Shown here piece after piece: positions 28,816 through 36,600 of a stretch of DNA of 64,000 nt. The translations under genes were made by a program, and so were the position numbers. The notes beneath the pieces were generated by a model that searched no databases, was not told where the DNA came from, and saw only the letters and a program-made list of their open reading frames with translations. The first letter of the stretch is position 1; the number at the start of each line of letters is the position of its first letter. The DNA is taken from NCBI GenBank assembly GCA_036493895.1, contig DASXOZ010000028.1:89172-153171 (forward strand). Direction: 5' to 3'. The DNA comes from Candidatus Binatia bacterium (GTDB lineage: Bacteria > Desulfobacterota > Binatia > UBA1149 > CAITLU01).

Positions 28816-30981
28816 CTACGGCGCCGGCGGCAGCCCGTACGCAACGACGCCGCCGTGGGCGAGATTGCTGCTGAACGGATCGCCGTACGGGACGTAGATC
28901 ACGCCGTTGTCGATCGCGGCGCCGCCCATCACGGTGCCGGCCGGCACCGTCAGAGTCGCAAGCCGCGCGCCGCTCTGGATGTCGTACGCGTACAGAACGC
29001 TCGCCGACAACGTGCCGGCGAACACCATCCCGTTCGCCACCGTGACGCTGCTCCAGCTCTGGCCGATCTCGTCGGACCACGCGATGGTGCCGTCGGCTCC
29101 CGTGAATCCGAACATGTGGTCGGTCCCCGAGTACGTCGAGATGTCGTCGAGCGCCGCCAGGAAGCGGTCGGTGGTCTTGTCGTAAGCGAGCGCACCGTCG
29201 AACAGACCGAACCCGGCAAACGGAGGCGGGGAGGCCATCGTGTTGTGCCATACCAGCGCGCCGGTCTGCTGGTCCACGGCGTACATCGTTCCATCCTTGC
29301 CTCCGCCGACGGCCACGGCGTGAGTTCCCATTCCCTCGGTGACATCCGCCAGGATCGGCCCGTTGAGGAAGCCGTAGTCGTGGTACGTCGGACCTCCGGG
29401 CCAGAACGTGAACTGCTCGATTCCCTCGGTGCGGTACACCCATTCGACTGCACCGGTGGCAGCGTCGAGCTTGAAGATGCTGTCGGAGTCGCCGACCGAA
29501 GGCCTCGACAGGCAGCCGACACTCGACATGTAGACGTCCTTGCCATCGGGCGAGACGCTGGCCGTCGCCGTCACTCCGCCTCCGACGGCCGGCACGCACG
29601 CCGGGCAGTCCGCGTTGGAGGTGCAGGTGATCGAGCGCTCGAGCCAGCACTGGCCGGTAGTCGCCGGCGGCGGATCGACGCATTCGCCCGGCTTGAGGAA
29701 CGTGAACGGACAGTCGGCGTTCGTCATGCACGCATGTTGAGGCTGGCTGTCGCAGGTGCCCAGCAGGCACGGCGAGCCTGGCGCCGTGCAATCGGAGTTG
29801 GCCGCGCACTCGTTGCCCGTGTCGTTGAAGCAGATGCGCTCGGGCATCGTGAACTGCTGCCACAGCTTGGTGCCGGTATCGAGATCGTACGCGAGCAATG
29901 TTCCGCGCACGCACGGTGCGTCGTTGTGCGACGCGATGCCCACCAGCACGCGATTGCCGACGACAACCGGGCTCGCCCACGCATGCGACGCCGCCGGATC
30001 GTCCACGCCGGCATCAGCGGTCCACAGAAGGGTCCCTTTCTTGCCGTCGAGGCAGTAGACAAACCCGAGGCTGTCGCCGACGAGCACGCGCCCGTCTGCA
30101 AGGATCGTCACCGAGCTCTGCACGCCGAGGCCGGGGTCTTGGGCCGCGCCGTTCGGCGTCGCAAAGTCCCACTTCACCTTGCCGGTCTTCTTGCTGAGCG
30201 CGTAGACGTGGCCGTTCCACGACGACGTGTAGACGAGCTTGTCTCCGACGGTGACGGTGGAGGAAATCGTCTTGCCGTGAGGCTGCTCCCCGCTGCCGAG
30301 GGTCGGCGGCACGAAGCTCCATTTCTGCACGAGCGTGGCGACGTTGGCCTTCGTGATCGCCGTCTCGAGCGGATTGGCGCGGGTATTGGTGCGGTCGTAG
30401 CTGTGGACCGGCCAGTCGCGGGGCACGCAGACGAAGCTGAAGGAGTCGTCGTCCTCGCTCGTGCCGCTGATCGCCGTCACCTTGAACGAGAGCTTGGCGG
30501 CCTTGAATGCTCCGGTCCCGCTCGGCCCCTTCAGGGGCACGACAACGGACTGGTTCGTCGTGCAGACATTCGTCGTTGCCGGCAGCAACGCGGAAACCGC
30601 CGTCTGAAGCGAGTCGAGCCCCTTGCCGACCACGGTGACTGCCGAGACGTCGCCGGGCGTGCACGAAGCCAGCGAAGGATCGGCGTTGCGCAGGCACAGG
30701 TCGACGTCGAACGTGCACGAGTTGTTGACGACTCCGTCCAGGTCGCACCCCGGATCACCGTCGAAGCAGCGGATCGTCTTGGCGGGTTTCGGATTGGCCG
30801 GATTGTGGAATGGCGAGTTCAGGTGCAGCGCATCGCTGGCCAGCTCGGCGTAGCAGTCGGTGTTGGTGTCGCCTCCTCCCTTGACGGGACAGTCGGGCGG
30901 GCACTGGGCCCGGGCGAGGCCGGCGGTCATCGCGGCAGCGGAGGCCAGTACGAATGCGAGAATGCTTCTGCGGTATGACAT
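28816..30981 (-). CDS. secreted PQQ-like beta-propeller protein with Cys-rich inserts
   Basis: 721 residues with a clear Sec signal peptide (SILAFVLASAAAMTAGLARA, then QCPPDC). The middle and C-terminal parts are PQQ/quinoprotein-type propeller repeats (VYALSKKTGKVKWDF, FVYCLDGKKGTLLWTADAG, LLAYDLDTGTKLWQQF, IFKLDAATGAVEWVYRTEG, YAVDQQTGALVWHN). Between blades, around residues 380-470, lie Cys-rich modules with repeated CxxNxDC patterns (ACMTNADCPF, TCTSNADCPA). Another Cys-rich part is at the N-terminus (CFDGDPGCDLDG). Such modules are common in secreted proteins of Myxococcota and relatives. It may be an extracellular dehydrogenase-like or scaffold protein. PQQ binding is not proven. Confidence 0.82.
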   Translation of the reverse strand: MSYRRSILAFVLASAAAMTAGLARAQCPPDCPVKGGGDTNTDCYAELASDALHLNSPFHNPANPKPAKTIRCFDGDPGCDLDGVVNNSCTFDVDLCLRNADPSLASCTPGDVSAVTVVGKGLDSLQTAVSALLPATTNVCTTNQSVVVPLKGPSGTGAFKAAKLSFKVTAISGTSEDDDSFSFVCVPRDWPVHSYDRTNTRANPLETAITKANVATLVQKWSFVPPTLGSGEQPHGKTISSTVTVGDKLVYTSSWNGHVYALSKKTGKVKWDFATPNGAAQDPGLGVQSSVTILADGRVLVGDSLGFVYCLDGKKGTLLWTADAGVDDPAASHAWASPVVVGNRVLVGIASHNDAPCVRGTLLAYDLDTGTKLWQQFTMPERICFNDTGNECAANSDCTAPGSPCLLGTCDSQPQHACMTNADCPFTFLKPGECVDPPPATTGQCWLERSITCTSNADCPACVPAVGGGVTATASVSPDGKDVYMSSVGCLSRPSVGDSDSIFKLDAATGAVEWVYRTEGIEQFTFWPGGPTYHDYGFLNGPILADVTEGMGTHAVAVGGGKDGTMYAVDQQTGALVWHNTMASPPPFAGFGLFDGALAYDKTTDRFLAALDDISTYSGTDHMFGFTGADGTIAWSDEIGQSWSSVTVANGMVFAGTLSASVLYAYDIQSGARLATLTVPAGTVMGGAAIDNGVIYVPYGDPFSSNLAHGGVVAYGLPPAP

Positions 30982-31091
30982 GTGGTCCTCTGCGGCGGGT
31001 CCGTCCGACGCGTGCGGAATGCTCGCGCCCTCTCCCCGGACTCCATCAAGCTAACGGCGCTTGCAGTGGCGATGCAAGAACCTAACTCCAC

Positions 31092-31108
31092 CGGGGAACT
31101 TTTCCCCG
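31092..31108. other. hairpin upstream of the PQQ-repeat gene
   Basis: CGGGGAA-CTT-TTCCCCG forms a 7-bp stem with a 3-nt loop, 111 bp before the minus-strand PQQ-repeat start. The remaining sequence from 30982 to 31341 has several dyads but no convincing coding region. An open minus-strand frame there has AT-rich third positions and no recognisable fold. Confidence 0.5.
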
Positions 31109-31341
31109 AAAAACCCCGTCATTGCGGAGCCCTTCGCCCGGACCCCGTCCCGATCGCACATCGGGAAATCTCGACTTGCGATCATCGCGAGCGTACTTTG
31201 AGCACCTCGGTTGCTTGCCTGGTCGGGGCGTACACAGGCCCCATAGCCGGTTTTCGCCGGTGACCGGGGTCGAGGGGGGACACCGGCGGTCCTTTCTGCG
31301 ACAGCGGTTTCAGGGACCGCTCCTCTTCCACCGCCGATAAC

Positions 31342-31355
31342 AAAGGAGGTGATCC
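31342..31355 (+). promoter_or_regulatory. perfect extended Shine-Dalgarno
   Basis: AAAGGAGGTGATCC is the exact complement of the canonical 16S rRNA 3' end (GGATCACCTCCTTT), and the match continues for two more bases (AG). The GGAGG core lies 7 nt before the GTG of a 14-codon ORF. No other gene in the window has a ribosome site of this strength. Confidence 0.75.
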
Positions 31356-31356
31356 A

Positions 31357-31401
31357 GTGATCTATTTGTCCAAGGTGAACTGTGAGGTGGTGTCCTCTTA
31401 G
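31357..31401 (+). CDS. 14-residue leader-like peptide ORF
   Basis: GTG at 31357 to TAG at 31401 encodes MIYLSKVNCEVVSS. I do not recognise the peptide. The case for translation is the perfect Shine-Dalgarno at optimal spacing. The stop codon sits in the tetraloop of a perfect hairpin (GTCCTC-TTAG-GAGGAC, 31392-31407), as in attenuator-type leader peptides. However, no plus-strand gene follows: the next coding sequence (CoA-transferase) runs the other way. It may be a stand-alone small protein or the translated part of a regulatory RNA. Codon use is ordinary and the peptide has no long hydrophobic run. Confidence 0.45.
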   Translation: MIYLSKVNCEVVSS

Positions 31402-31540
31402 GAGGACCGCGCTCCAGCACATCGCTGGGTCGCCCCTTTGACAGGGGACCCAAACACCACCGAACTCCGGCAGTCCCGCTTTCACCGGCGGGCCGGGCAT
31501 CAAAACCCCGGAAAATCTGCCGGAGTTTGTGTTTCTTCCC
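31392..31540 (+). ncRNA. structured RNA region behind the small ORF
   Basis: Consecutive stems on the plus strand: GTCCTC/GAGGAC (31392-31407); GGGT..CCCCT/AGGGG-ACCC (31427-31451). A three-way junction then follows, closed by AACTCCGGCAG (31463-31473) with CTGCCGGAGTT (31517-31527) and enclosing CCCGC/GCGGG and CCGGG/CCCGG hairpins. A T-rich stretch (GTGTTTCTTCCC) follows, so the last element could double as a terminator. It matches no Rfam family that I can identify by eye. Confidence 0.4.
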
Positions 31541-31624
31541 TCGTCTCCCCGTTGCACTGCCCCAAAGATGGGCGCCCGGCGCACCGGATGTTACGACGTT
31601 GCGCCGGCGGCCGTTGCCTGCCGG

Positions 31625-32950
31625 TTACCAGAAGTGCCGCGGCACCAGCGCCAGCTCGCGGGCCTGGCGCGCCAGCTCCTCTCGAAAATCGGGATGCGCG
31701 AGCGAGATCAGCGCGGTAGCCCTCTCGGCCACCGACTTTCCCTTCAGGTTGACGCTGCCGTACTCGGTGACGACGTGCATCACGTCGGTGCGCGGCGTCG
31801 TCACGATGTTGCCGGGCGTGAGAGTGGGCACGATGCGGCTCTTTCTCTGTCCGTGCCTTTCGTAGGTGGAAGCCAGGCAGAGGAACGACTTGCCGCGGTC
31901 CGACATGTAGGCGCCGCGGACGAACTGGAGTTGTCCGCCGGTACCGGTCAGGTGGCGGTGCCCGTCGCTTTCGGAAGCCGCCTGGCCCTGCAGGTCGACC
32001 TGCGTCGTGTTGTTGATCGATACCACCCGGTCGTTGCGCGCGATCTGCGCGGGCAGGTTCGTGTAGTCCACCGGATAGCTGCGCACCACCGGCGATTGCC
32101 CGAGGAAGTCGTACTGGTGACGCGAGCCGCCGGCGAACGTAAAGACGACGTGGCCCCGGTCCATCTGCTTGCGCGACCCGTTGACGACGCCGGATTCGAT
32201 CAGGTGCACCATCGCGTCGACGAACATCTCGGTGTGGATCCCGAGGTCGCGCAGGCCCGAGTCCTTCAACATTTCGCAGACGGCGTTCGGCATGCCGCCG
32301 ATGCCGATCTGCACGCAGGAGCCGTCCTCGAGCTGCCCGGCGATCAGCGTCGCGACCTTGCGGTCCACCTCCGTGATCGGCGGGTTCGAAAGCTCGGGCA
32401 GAGGATTTTCGCCGCCGTCGATCACGTGCGCGACTTCGTCGATGTGGACGGCGCACTGCTCGCCGTGCACGCGCGGCATCGCCTCGGAAGTCTCGACGAC
32501 GAGGATGCGGGCCTTTTCGGTGACGGCCTTGAGATGGCAGTTGGCCGCGCCGAAGTGGAACCAGCCCTCGTCGTCCATCGGCGTCGTCTTGATGCAGACG
32601 ACGTCGATCGGGTCGAGGAAGCGGCGGTAGTACGACGGCGCCTCGCCGAAGTTCATCGGAATGTAGTTGCAGCGGCCGTCCGAGTTCTTGCCGCGGTCGT
32701 ATGCGGAGAAATGCCAGTTGAACCAGAGGAAGTGCTCGCCGTCGGGATCGGCTTCGACGACCGCGCGCGGCGACATCGACACGCAGGCACGGATGCGAAC
32801 GCCGCGAAGCTCGTCCTTGCGCGCCGCCAGCGCGCGATCGAACAGGTCGGGATGGGACAGCGCCGCGCCGTAGTCCACCCAGTTCCCCGACCGCACCAGC
32901 GCGGCGGCTCCTTCCGCAGAAATCGTTTTCTCGCGCAGCTTTGCGTTCAT
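31625..32950 (-). CDS. acetyl-CoA hydrolase/transferase family CoA-transferase (4-hydroxybutyrate/butyryl-CoA transferase type)
   Basis: Transfers CoA between acetyl-CoA and a short carboxylate. It has 441 residues. The N-terminal domain has GNWVDYGAALSHPDLFD and the C-terminal domain the CoA-loop region IGIGGMPNAVCEML. The catalytic glutamate is in LGIHTEMFVDAMVHLI, the active-site signature of the Cat2/AbfT/butyryl-CoA:acetate group. QIARNDRVVSINNTTQVDLQG is the family's late signature. ATG 32950 (MNAKLREKTISAEGA) is preferred to a longer frame. The specific acid cannot be determined. It is divergent from the EIIA gene across a 276-bp gap (32951-33226). This gap has a repeated GGGACCACAG but no gene that I can see. 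Confidence 0.9.
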   Translation of the reverse strand: MNAKLREKTISAEGAAALVRSGNWVDYGAALSHPDLFDRALAARKDELRGVRIRACVSMSPRAVVEADPDGEHFLWFNWHFSAYDRGKNSDGRCNYIPMNFGEAPSYYRRFLDPIDVVCIKTTPMDDEGWFHFGAANCHLKAVTEKARILVVETSEAMPRVHGEQCAVHIDEVAHVIDGGENPLPELSNPPITEVDRKVATLIAGQLEDGSCVQIGIGGMPNAVCEMLKDSGLRDLGIHTEMFVDAMVHLIESGVVNGSRKQMDRGHVVFTFAGGSRHQYDFLGQSPVVRSYPVDYTNLPAQIARNDRVVSINNTTQVDLQGQAASESDGHRHLTGTGGQLQFVRGAYMSDRGKSFLCLASTYERHGQRKSRIVPTLTPGNIVTTPRTDVMHVVTEYGSVNLKGKSVAERATALISLAHPDFREELARQARELALVPRHFW

Positions 32951-33226
32951 CGGCTCCCCGGGCGCGTCTGCCTGGCAGACGCGCAAATGGCAGTGCGGCC
33001 GGGCCGCGACGTCCCTGCCGTCTTCATCGGATACGCTCGCAAGCGTTCGCGCTCACGTCGCCATCCGCCCGCAAGAGACTGCCGCAGGCGCCGGGCGAGG
33101 CCAAGGCCCCCGCCGACCGCCGCCGCGACGCGAAGAAATCGGCTGCTGCACGGCGCACGCCGCCCGGGCGTGTGCTACAAGACTTCGATCCGGGACCACA
33201 GCGGGACCACAGGTGGTGAAGTGAAG

Positions 33227-33676
33227 ATGGAAGACGTGTTGCCCGAAGGCGCCGTGCTGCTCGATATCGACCTGGTCGACAAACCCCGCGCGATCTCCCA
33301 TGTCGCCGGGCTGCTGGCTGCATTGGCAGGAACCGCGCCCGAGACGATCGAAGGTGCCCTGCTCGCGCGCGAAGCGCTCGGATCGACCGGGGTCGGCGGA
33401 GGCGTCGCGCTCCCTCACGCGAGGCTGCACAGCCTGCGCAAGACCCACGCGATCTTCGTGCGCCTGGTCTCTCCGATTCTCTACGAGTCGATCGACTCGA
33501 TGCCGGTCGACCTCCTTTGTGCGATCGTCGCGCCCGACGAGCCGAACTCGGATCTGCTGACGGCAGTGTCGGCGCTGGCGCGGCCGCTGCGCGACCAGTT
33601 GAAGAAGTCGGTGCTGCGCGAGACCCGCGACGTCGCGCAGGCCCGCAAGGTGCTGCTCTCGGGCGAAGCGCCCTGA
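33227..33676 (+). CDS. second PTS EIIA-like (PtsN-type) protein
   Basis: 149 residues, EIIA fold of the fructose/nitrogen PTS type. The phosphorylatable His64 is in VGGGVALPHARLHSL, followed by THAIFVRLVSPILYESIDSM and a standard C-terminal helix region. It is a paralogue of the EIIA at 19.2 kb. It stands alone, with no EIIB/EIIC gene, so a regulatory role or a role attached to a transporter elsewhere is likely. ATG 33227 is used; a GTG two codons earlier is possible. The repeats GGGACCACAG upstream could be operator half-sites. It is convergent with the DUF190 gene. Confidence 0.85.
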   Translation: MEDVLPEGAVLLDIDLVDKPRAISHVAGLLAALAGTAPETIEGALLAREALGSTGVGGGVALPHARLHSLRKTHAIFVRLVSPILYESIDSMPVDLLCAIVAPDEPNSDLLTAVSALARPLRDQLKKSVLRETRDVAQARKVLLSGEAP

Positions 33677-33706
33677 TCGGCGCAGCGACGCAGTCGTCGT
33701 CTGCCG

Positions 33707-34066
33707 TCAGGATGCAGGGCTGAGCGGCCGGGTTCCGGCCGCGTACTTGAGCACCCGCACTTTTTCCATCGTGACCAGCCCTTCGGCGACCATTTCGTCG
33801 AGGATCGGCGTCAGCCGCTCGACGTGCTCCGGGGTGTCGACGATTTCGATCACGATCGGCAGGTCCTCCGAAAGCCGCAGGATGTGCGTCGTGTGCAGCA
33901 CGCTGCGCGCGCCGAAGCCGGCGACGCCGTGAAAAACCGTCGCGCCGGCAAAGCCTTCCTTCCTCAGACGCTCGATGAGCGCGACGTGCAGGGGCTGGTG
34001 ATGCCACCTGTCCGACTCGCCAATGAAGATCCGGACGAGAACCTGTTCGCCGGTCAGTACTCGCAT
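33707..34066 (-). CDS. DUF190 family protein
   Basis: 119 residues. The start MRVLTGEQVLVRIFIGESDRW and the stretch LRKEGFAGATVFHGVAGFG are diagnostic of DUF190, a PII-like small ferredoxin-fold family. It is commonly encoded next to crcB/fluC fluoride channels, as it is here (34 bp downstream of crcB on the same strand). The role is not established; a regulatory or sensor partner of the channel is a reasonable inference. It forms an operon with crcB. Confidence 0.93.
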   Translation of the reverse strand: MRVLTGEQVLVRIFIGESDRWHHQPLHVALIERLRKEGFAGATVFHGVAGFGARSVLHTTHILRLSEDLPIVIEIVDTPEHVERLTPILDEMVAEGLVTMEKVRVLKYAAGTRPLSPAS

Positions 34067-34100
34067 GGCAGCACTTTCTCCTTGCGTGCCGGCACGATCG

Positions 34101-34487
34101 TCAGAACGTGCCGAACAGCGACCGCGCCGTCATCCAGCCCGCGATGCCCGCGCTCATGCACCCCGCGAACGTCACCAGCAGGTTGAGCGCGGCGACACCG
34201 AACGCACCGTCCTGCAGGTAGCGCATCGTCTCGTAGTTGAACGTCGAGTAGGTCGTGAAGCCGCCCATGACTCCGGTTCCGAGCACCAGGCGCGCGGTCG
34301 GCGAAATCGCCGACGCTTCGACGCTGGCGTACAGGACGATTGATAGCAGGAAGGATCCGATCGAGTTGACCGCCAGGGTCCCGAATGGGAACGCGGGACC
34401 AACCACGTCCATCACCCACCCGGACAGCAGGTAGCGCGCACCGGTACCGGCCGCTCCACCGAGACAGATCAGCAGGAATCGACTCAT
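34101..34487 (-). CDS. crcB: fluoride ion channel CrcB/FluC
   Basis: Dual-topology four-helix fluoride exporter, 128 residues. Helix 1 contains LICLGGAAGTGARYLLSGW. The helix-break and pore motifs GTLAVNSIGSFLLSIV (Asn), GTGVMGGFTTYSTFNYETM (the Phe-box and sodium-binding TTYSTF) are intact, and four hydrophobic segments span the protein. It protects against cytosolic fluoride. No fluoride riboswitch was recognised in the upstream 200 bp. It is divergent from the chromate-resistance operon. Confidence 0.96.
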   Translation of the reverse strand: MSRFLLICLGGAAGTGARYLLSGWVMDVVGPAFPFGTLAVNSIGSFLLSIVLYASVEASAISPTARLVLGTGVMGGFTTYSTFNYETMRYLQDGAFGVAALNLLVTFAGCMSAGIAGWMTARSLFGTF

Positions 34488-34657
34488 CGCGTTCGCATCT
34501 TTGCGGCGCTCGCCGGCATGCCGGTCACGGCGGAAGCGTTCGCCTGCGAGCCCGTGTGCGCTGCTATCAGGTTTTCAGATCGATCGCAGCGACGGGCGGT
34601 TGCGGCCCCCAGCCGGGGCCCCGGGGTCACCCTTTGGGTGCTGCATCTGCATCATTA

Positions 34658-34687
34658 TTGACGCTATGGATGATTCAGTTGTATCTT
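34658..34687 (+). promoter_or_regulatory. putative promoter of the chr operon (leaderless)
   Basis: TTGACG (34658-34663), an 18-nt spacer and TATCTT (34682-34687) lie in an AT-rich island of about 70 bp within GC-rich sequence. A start site near 34694 would coincide with the chrB ATG at 34695, which has no Shine-Dalgarno. An imperfect dyad (ATCAT ... ATGAT) spans the -35 and is a possible regulator site. Confidence 0.5.
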
Positions 34688-34694
34688 TTTCTGT

Positions 34695-35735
34695 ATGGGT
34701 TCTGCCGGGTCTGTTGACGCGCCCTCTCTCGCTGGCCCCCAGCGCTCGCGCGACGCGCGCATTGCAGGACCGGCATCCAAAACGGCCCGCTGGCTGCTGC
34801 TGATTCACCAGATTCCGCCGCTGCCCAACTACCTGCGCGTCAAGGTCGGCCGCCGCCTCGCGCGCGTCGGCGCCGTCGCGATCAAGAGCACCGTGTACGC
34901 GCTGCCGCGCACCGACTCGGCGCTCGAGGATTTCGAATGGATCCGTCGCGAAGTGACCGGCGCCGGCGGCGAGGCCGTACTGCTGGCGGCCCATCTTCTC
35001 GATGGGCTCTCGGACCGCGACGTGGAGAAGCTTTTCGGCGACGCCAGGGACCGTGACTACGCCGTCGTCGCCGACGAAGCGCGCCAGATCCTCAAACGCG
35101 CAAAACACGACGGCGACGCCGGAACCCACCGCCAGCTGGAGGCGGAAGCGCATCGTCTTCAGCGTCGCCTGGAGGAAATCCTGTCGATCGATTTCTTCGA
35201 TGCTCCCGCGCGCGAGCCGGCTCGCGCCCTGGTCGCATCGCTTCGCGATGCGATCGATCCGCCTCGCAAGCGCTCGCCCGACGCCGTTTCCTCGCAGGAC
35301 ACAGCGATGCGCGGGCGCACCTGGGTCACTCGCACGGGAATCAAGGTGGACCGCATCGGCAGCGCGTGGCTGATCCGGCGCTTCATCGATGCCGGCGCCC
35401 GATTCAAGTTCGTGCCCGCCAAGGGCTACTTGTCCCAGCCGAGCGAGCTGCGCTTCGACATGTTCGAGGCCGAGTACACGCACGAAGGCGACCTGTGTAC
35501 GTTCGAAGTGCTGTGTTCGCGCTTCGAGCTGCAGGTTCCCGGCCTCGCGCGCGTCGCCGAGCTGGTCCACGACGTGGACCTGAAGGACGGAAAGTTCGGG
35601 CACCCGCAGACGGCGGGACTCTCTGCGCAGATCGACGGCATTGCGGCGCTGCACCAGGACGACGAGACGAGGCTGGAACGCGGCAGCGCGGTATTCGAGA
35701 GCCTGCTCGCCTATTTCGCGAAAACAAAAGGATGA
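34695..35735 (+). CDS. chrB: chromate resistance protein ChrB
   Basis: 346 residues. The N-terminal ChrB domain (about 30-170) starts WLLLIHQIPPLPNYLRVKVG and includes IKSTVYALPRTDSALEDFEW. The C-terminal ChrB domain (about 200-340) has RTWVTRTGIKVDRIGSAWLI and ALHQDDETRLERG. ChrB is a chromate-sensing regulator of chr operons in Ochrobactrum, Cupriavidus and others. The first 25 residues are unconserved, but no better start codon exists, and the promoter suggests a leaderless mRNA. It is the first gene of chrB-SOD-chrA, 4 bp before the SOD gene. Confidence 0.92.
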   Translation: MGSAGSVDAPSLAGPQRSRDARIAGPASKTARWLLLIHQIPPLPNYLRVKVGRRLARVGAVAIKSTVYALPRTDSALEDFEWIRREVTGAGGEAVLLAAHLLDGLSDRDVEKLFGDARDRDYAVVADEARQILKRAKHDGDAGTHRQLEAEAHRLQRRLEEILSIDFFDAPAREPARALVASLRDAIDPPRKRSPDAVSSQDTAMRGRTWVTRTGIKVDRIGSAWLIRRFIDAGARFKFVPAKGYLSQPSELRFDMFEAEYTHEGDLCTFEVLCSRFELQVPGLARVAELVHDVDLKDGKFGHPQTAGLSAQIDGIAALHQDDETRLERGSAVFESLLAYFAKTKG

Positions 35736-35739
35736 ATCC

Positions 35740-36600
35740 ATGACTGCATCACGCGAAGACGATCGAACGCCTCATGAACCGGTGTCGCAAAGGCCGGACG
35801 CGCCGCCTCACGATGAAGCGCTGCGCGGGCCCGATGCGTCCCTGACGCGCCGCCAGGCGCTCGCCGTCCTGGCAGCCGGCACTGCCGCGCTCGCCGCCGG
35901 GTCCGGCAACTTGGGCTCCGCTTTCGCCGCCGATGATTCCGCCACGGGAGCATCTGCGATGAGTACGCCCCGGGCTCTCGCGGGCACCAACGCGACCGTC
36001 CCGTTGCCATTCGCCGCCGGATCGCTTGGCGGCCTTTCGGAGCGGTTGATCTCGTCGCACTACGACAACAACTACGGCGGCGCAGTGCGCAACTTGAACC
36101 GCCTCGAGCAGGAGCTCGCGAAGATCAACTCCGAAACGCCGCCGCCGATCGTCGCGGCCCTGCGTGACCGCGAGCTGGCGTTTCGCAACTCGAAATCGCT
36201 GCACGAGGCGTATTTCGCGAACCTCGGCGGAAACGGGAAACGGTCGGGCGCGATCGAAGCGGAGATCGCCGGCGCCTACGGGACCACCGCGCGCTGGGAA
36301 GAACAGATGCGCCAGACGGCGCTTGGCCTCGGCGGCGGCAGCGGCTGGGCAATTCTCGCGTATGAGCTCGACACCGGCGCGCTTCGCACCGTCGCCGGAG
36401 GAAACCACACGCAAGTGCTCGCGCTCGGCGCACCGCTTCTCGTGCTCGACATGTACGAGCACAGCTACCAGATGGATTACGGCGCTGCCGCCGCGAAATA
36501 CGTCGATGCGTTCTTCGCGAACGTCACCTGGGACGAGGTCAACCGGCGGCTCGAGCGTGCGCGCAGCGCTTCGGCCGCGATTCGAGGCGCGAAGGCGTGA
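35740..36600 (+). CDS. Tat-exported Fe/Mn superoxide dismutase (ChrC-like)
   Basis: 286 residues. After a polar lead of about 45 residues comes a twin-arginine signal (LTRRQALAVLAAGTAALAAG, ending AFAA). The SOD fold follows. Metal ligands are the His in ISSHYDNNYGG, the His in SLHEAYFANLG, and Asp/His in LDMYEHSYQMDYG. The usual DVWEHAYYLDY is changed to DMYEHSYQMDY, as in the SODs of chromate operons (ChrC). In chromate-resistance loci it is thought to remove superoxide made during Cr(VI) reduction. It lies between chrB and chrA; its stop overlaps chrA (GTGA). Confidence 0.9.
   Translation: MTASREDDRTPHEPVSQRPDAPPHDEALRGPDASLTRRQALAVLAAGTAALAAGSGNLGSAFAADDSATGASAMSTPRALAGTNATVPLPFAAGSLGGLSERLISSHYDNNYGGAVRNLNRLEQELAKINSETPPPIVAALRDRELAFRNSKSLHEAYFANLGGNGKRSGAIEAEIAGAYGTTARWEEQMRQTALGLGGGSGWAILAYELDTGALRTVAGGNHTQVLALGAPLLVLDMYEHSYQMDYGAAAAKYVDAFFANVTWDEVNRRLERARSASAAIRGAKA

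Noticed and set aside
31342..31500. Possible 3' end of a 16S rRNA gene on the minus strand
   Set aside because: Only the last 16 nt match. The sequence that should precede it (the conserved GAACCTGCGG region) is absent, so there is no rRNA gene.
31051..31584. Minus-strand open frame of 177 codons in the intergenic region
   Set aside because: Third codon positions are not GC-biased as in genuine genes here, there is no Shine-Dalgarno or recognisable motif, and it runs through RNA hairpins on both strands.
34488..34694. Fluoride riboswitch upstream of crcB
   Set aside because: The characteristic GGCGAUGG and pseudoknot segments are not present on the minus strand upstream of crcB.
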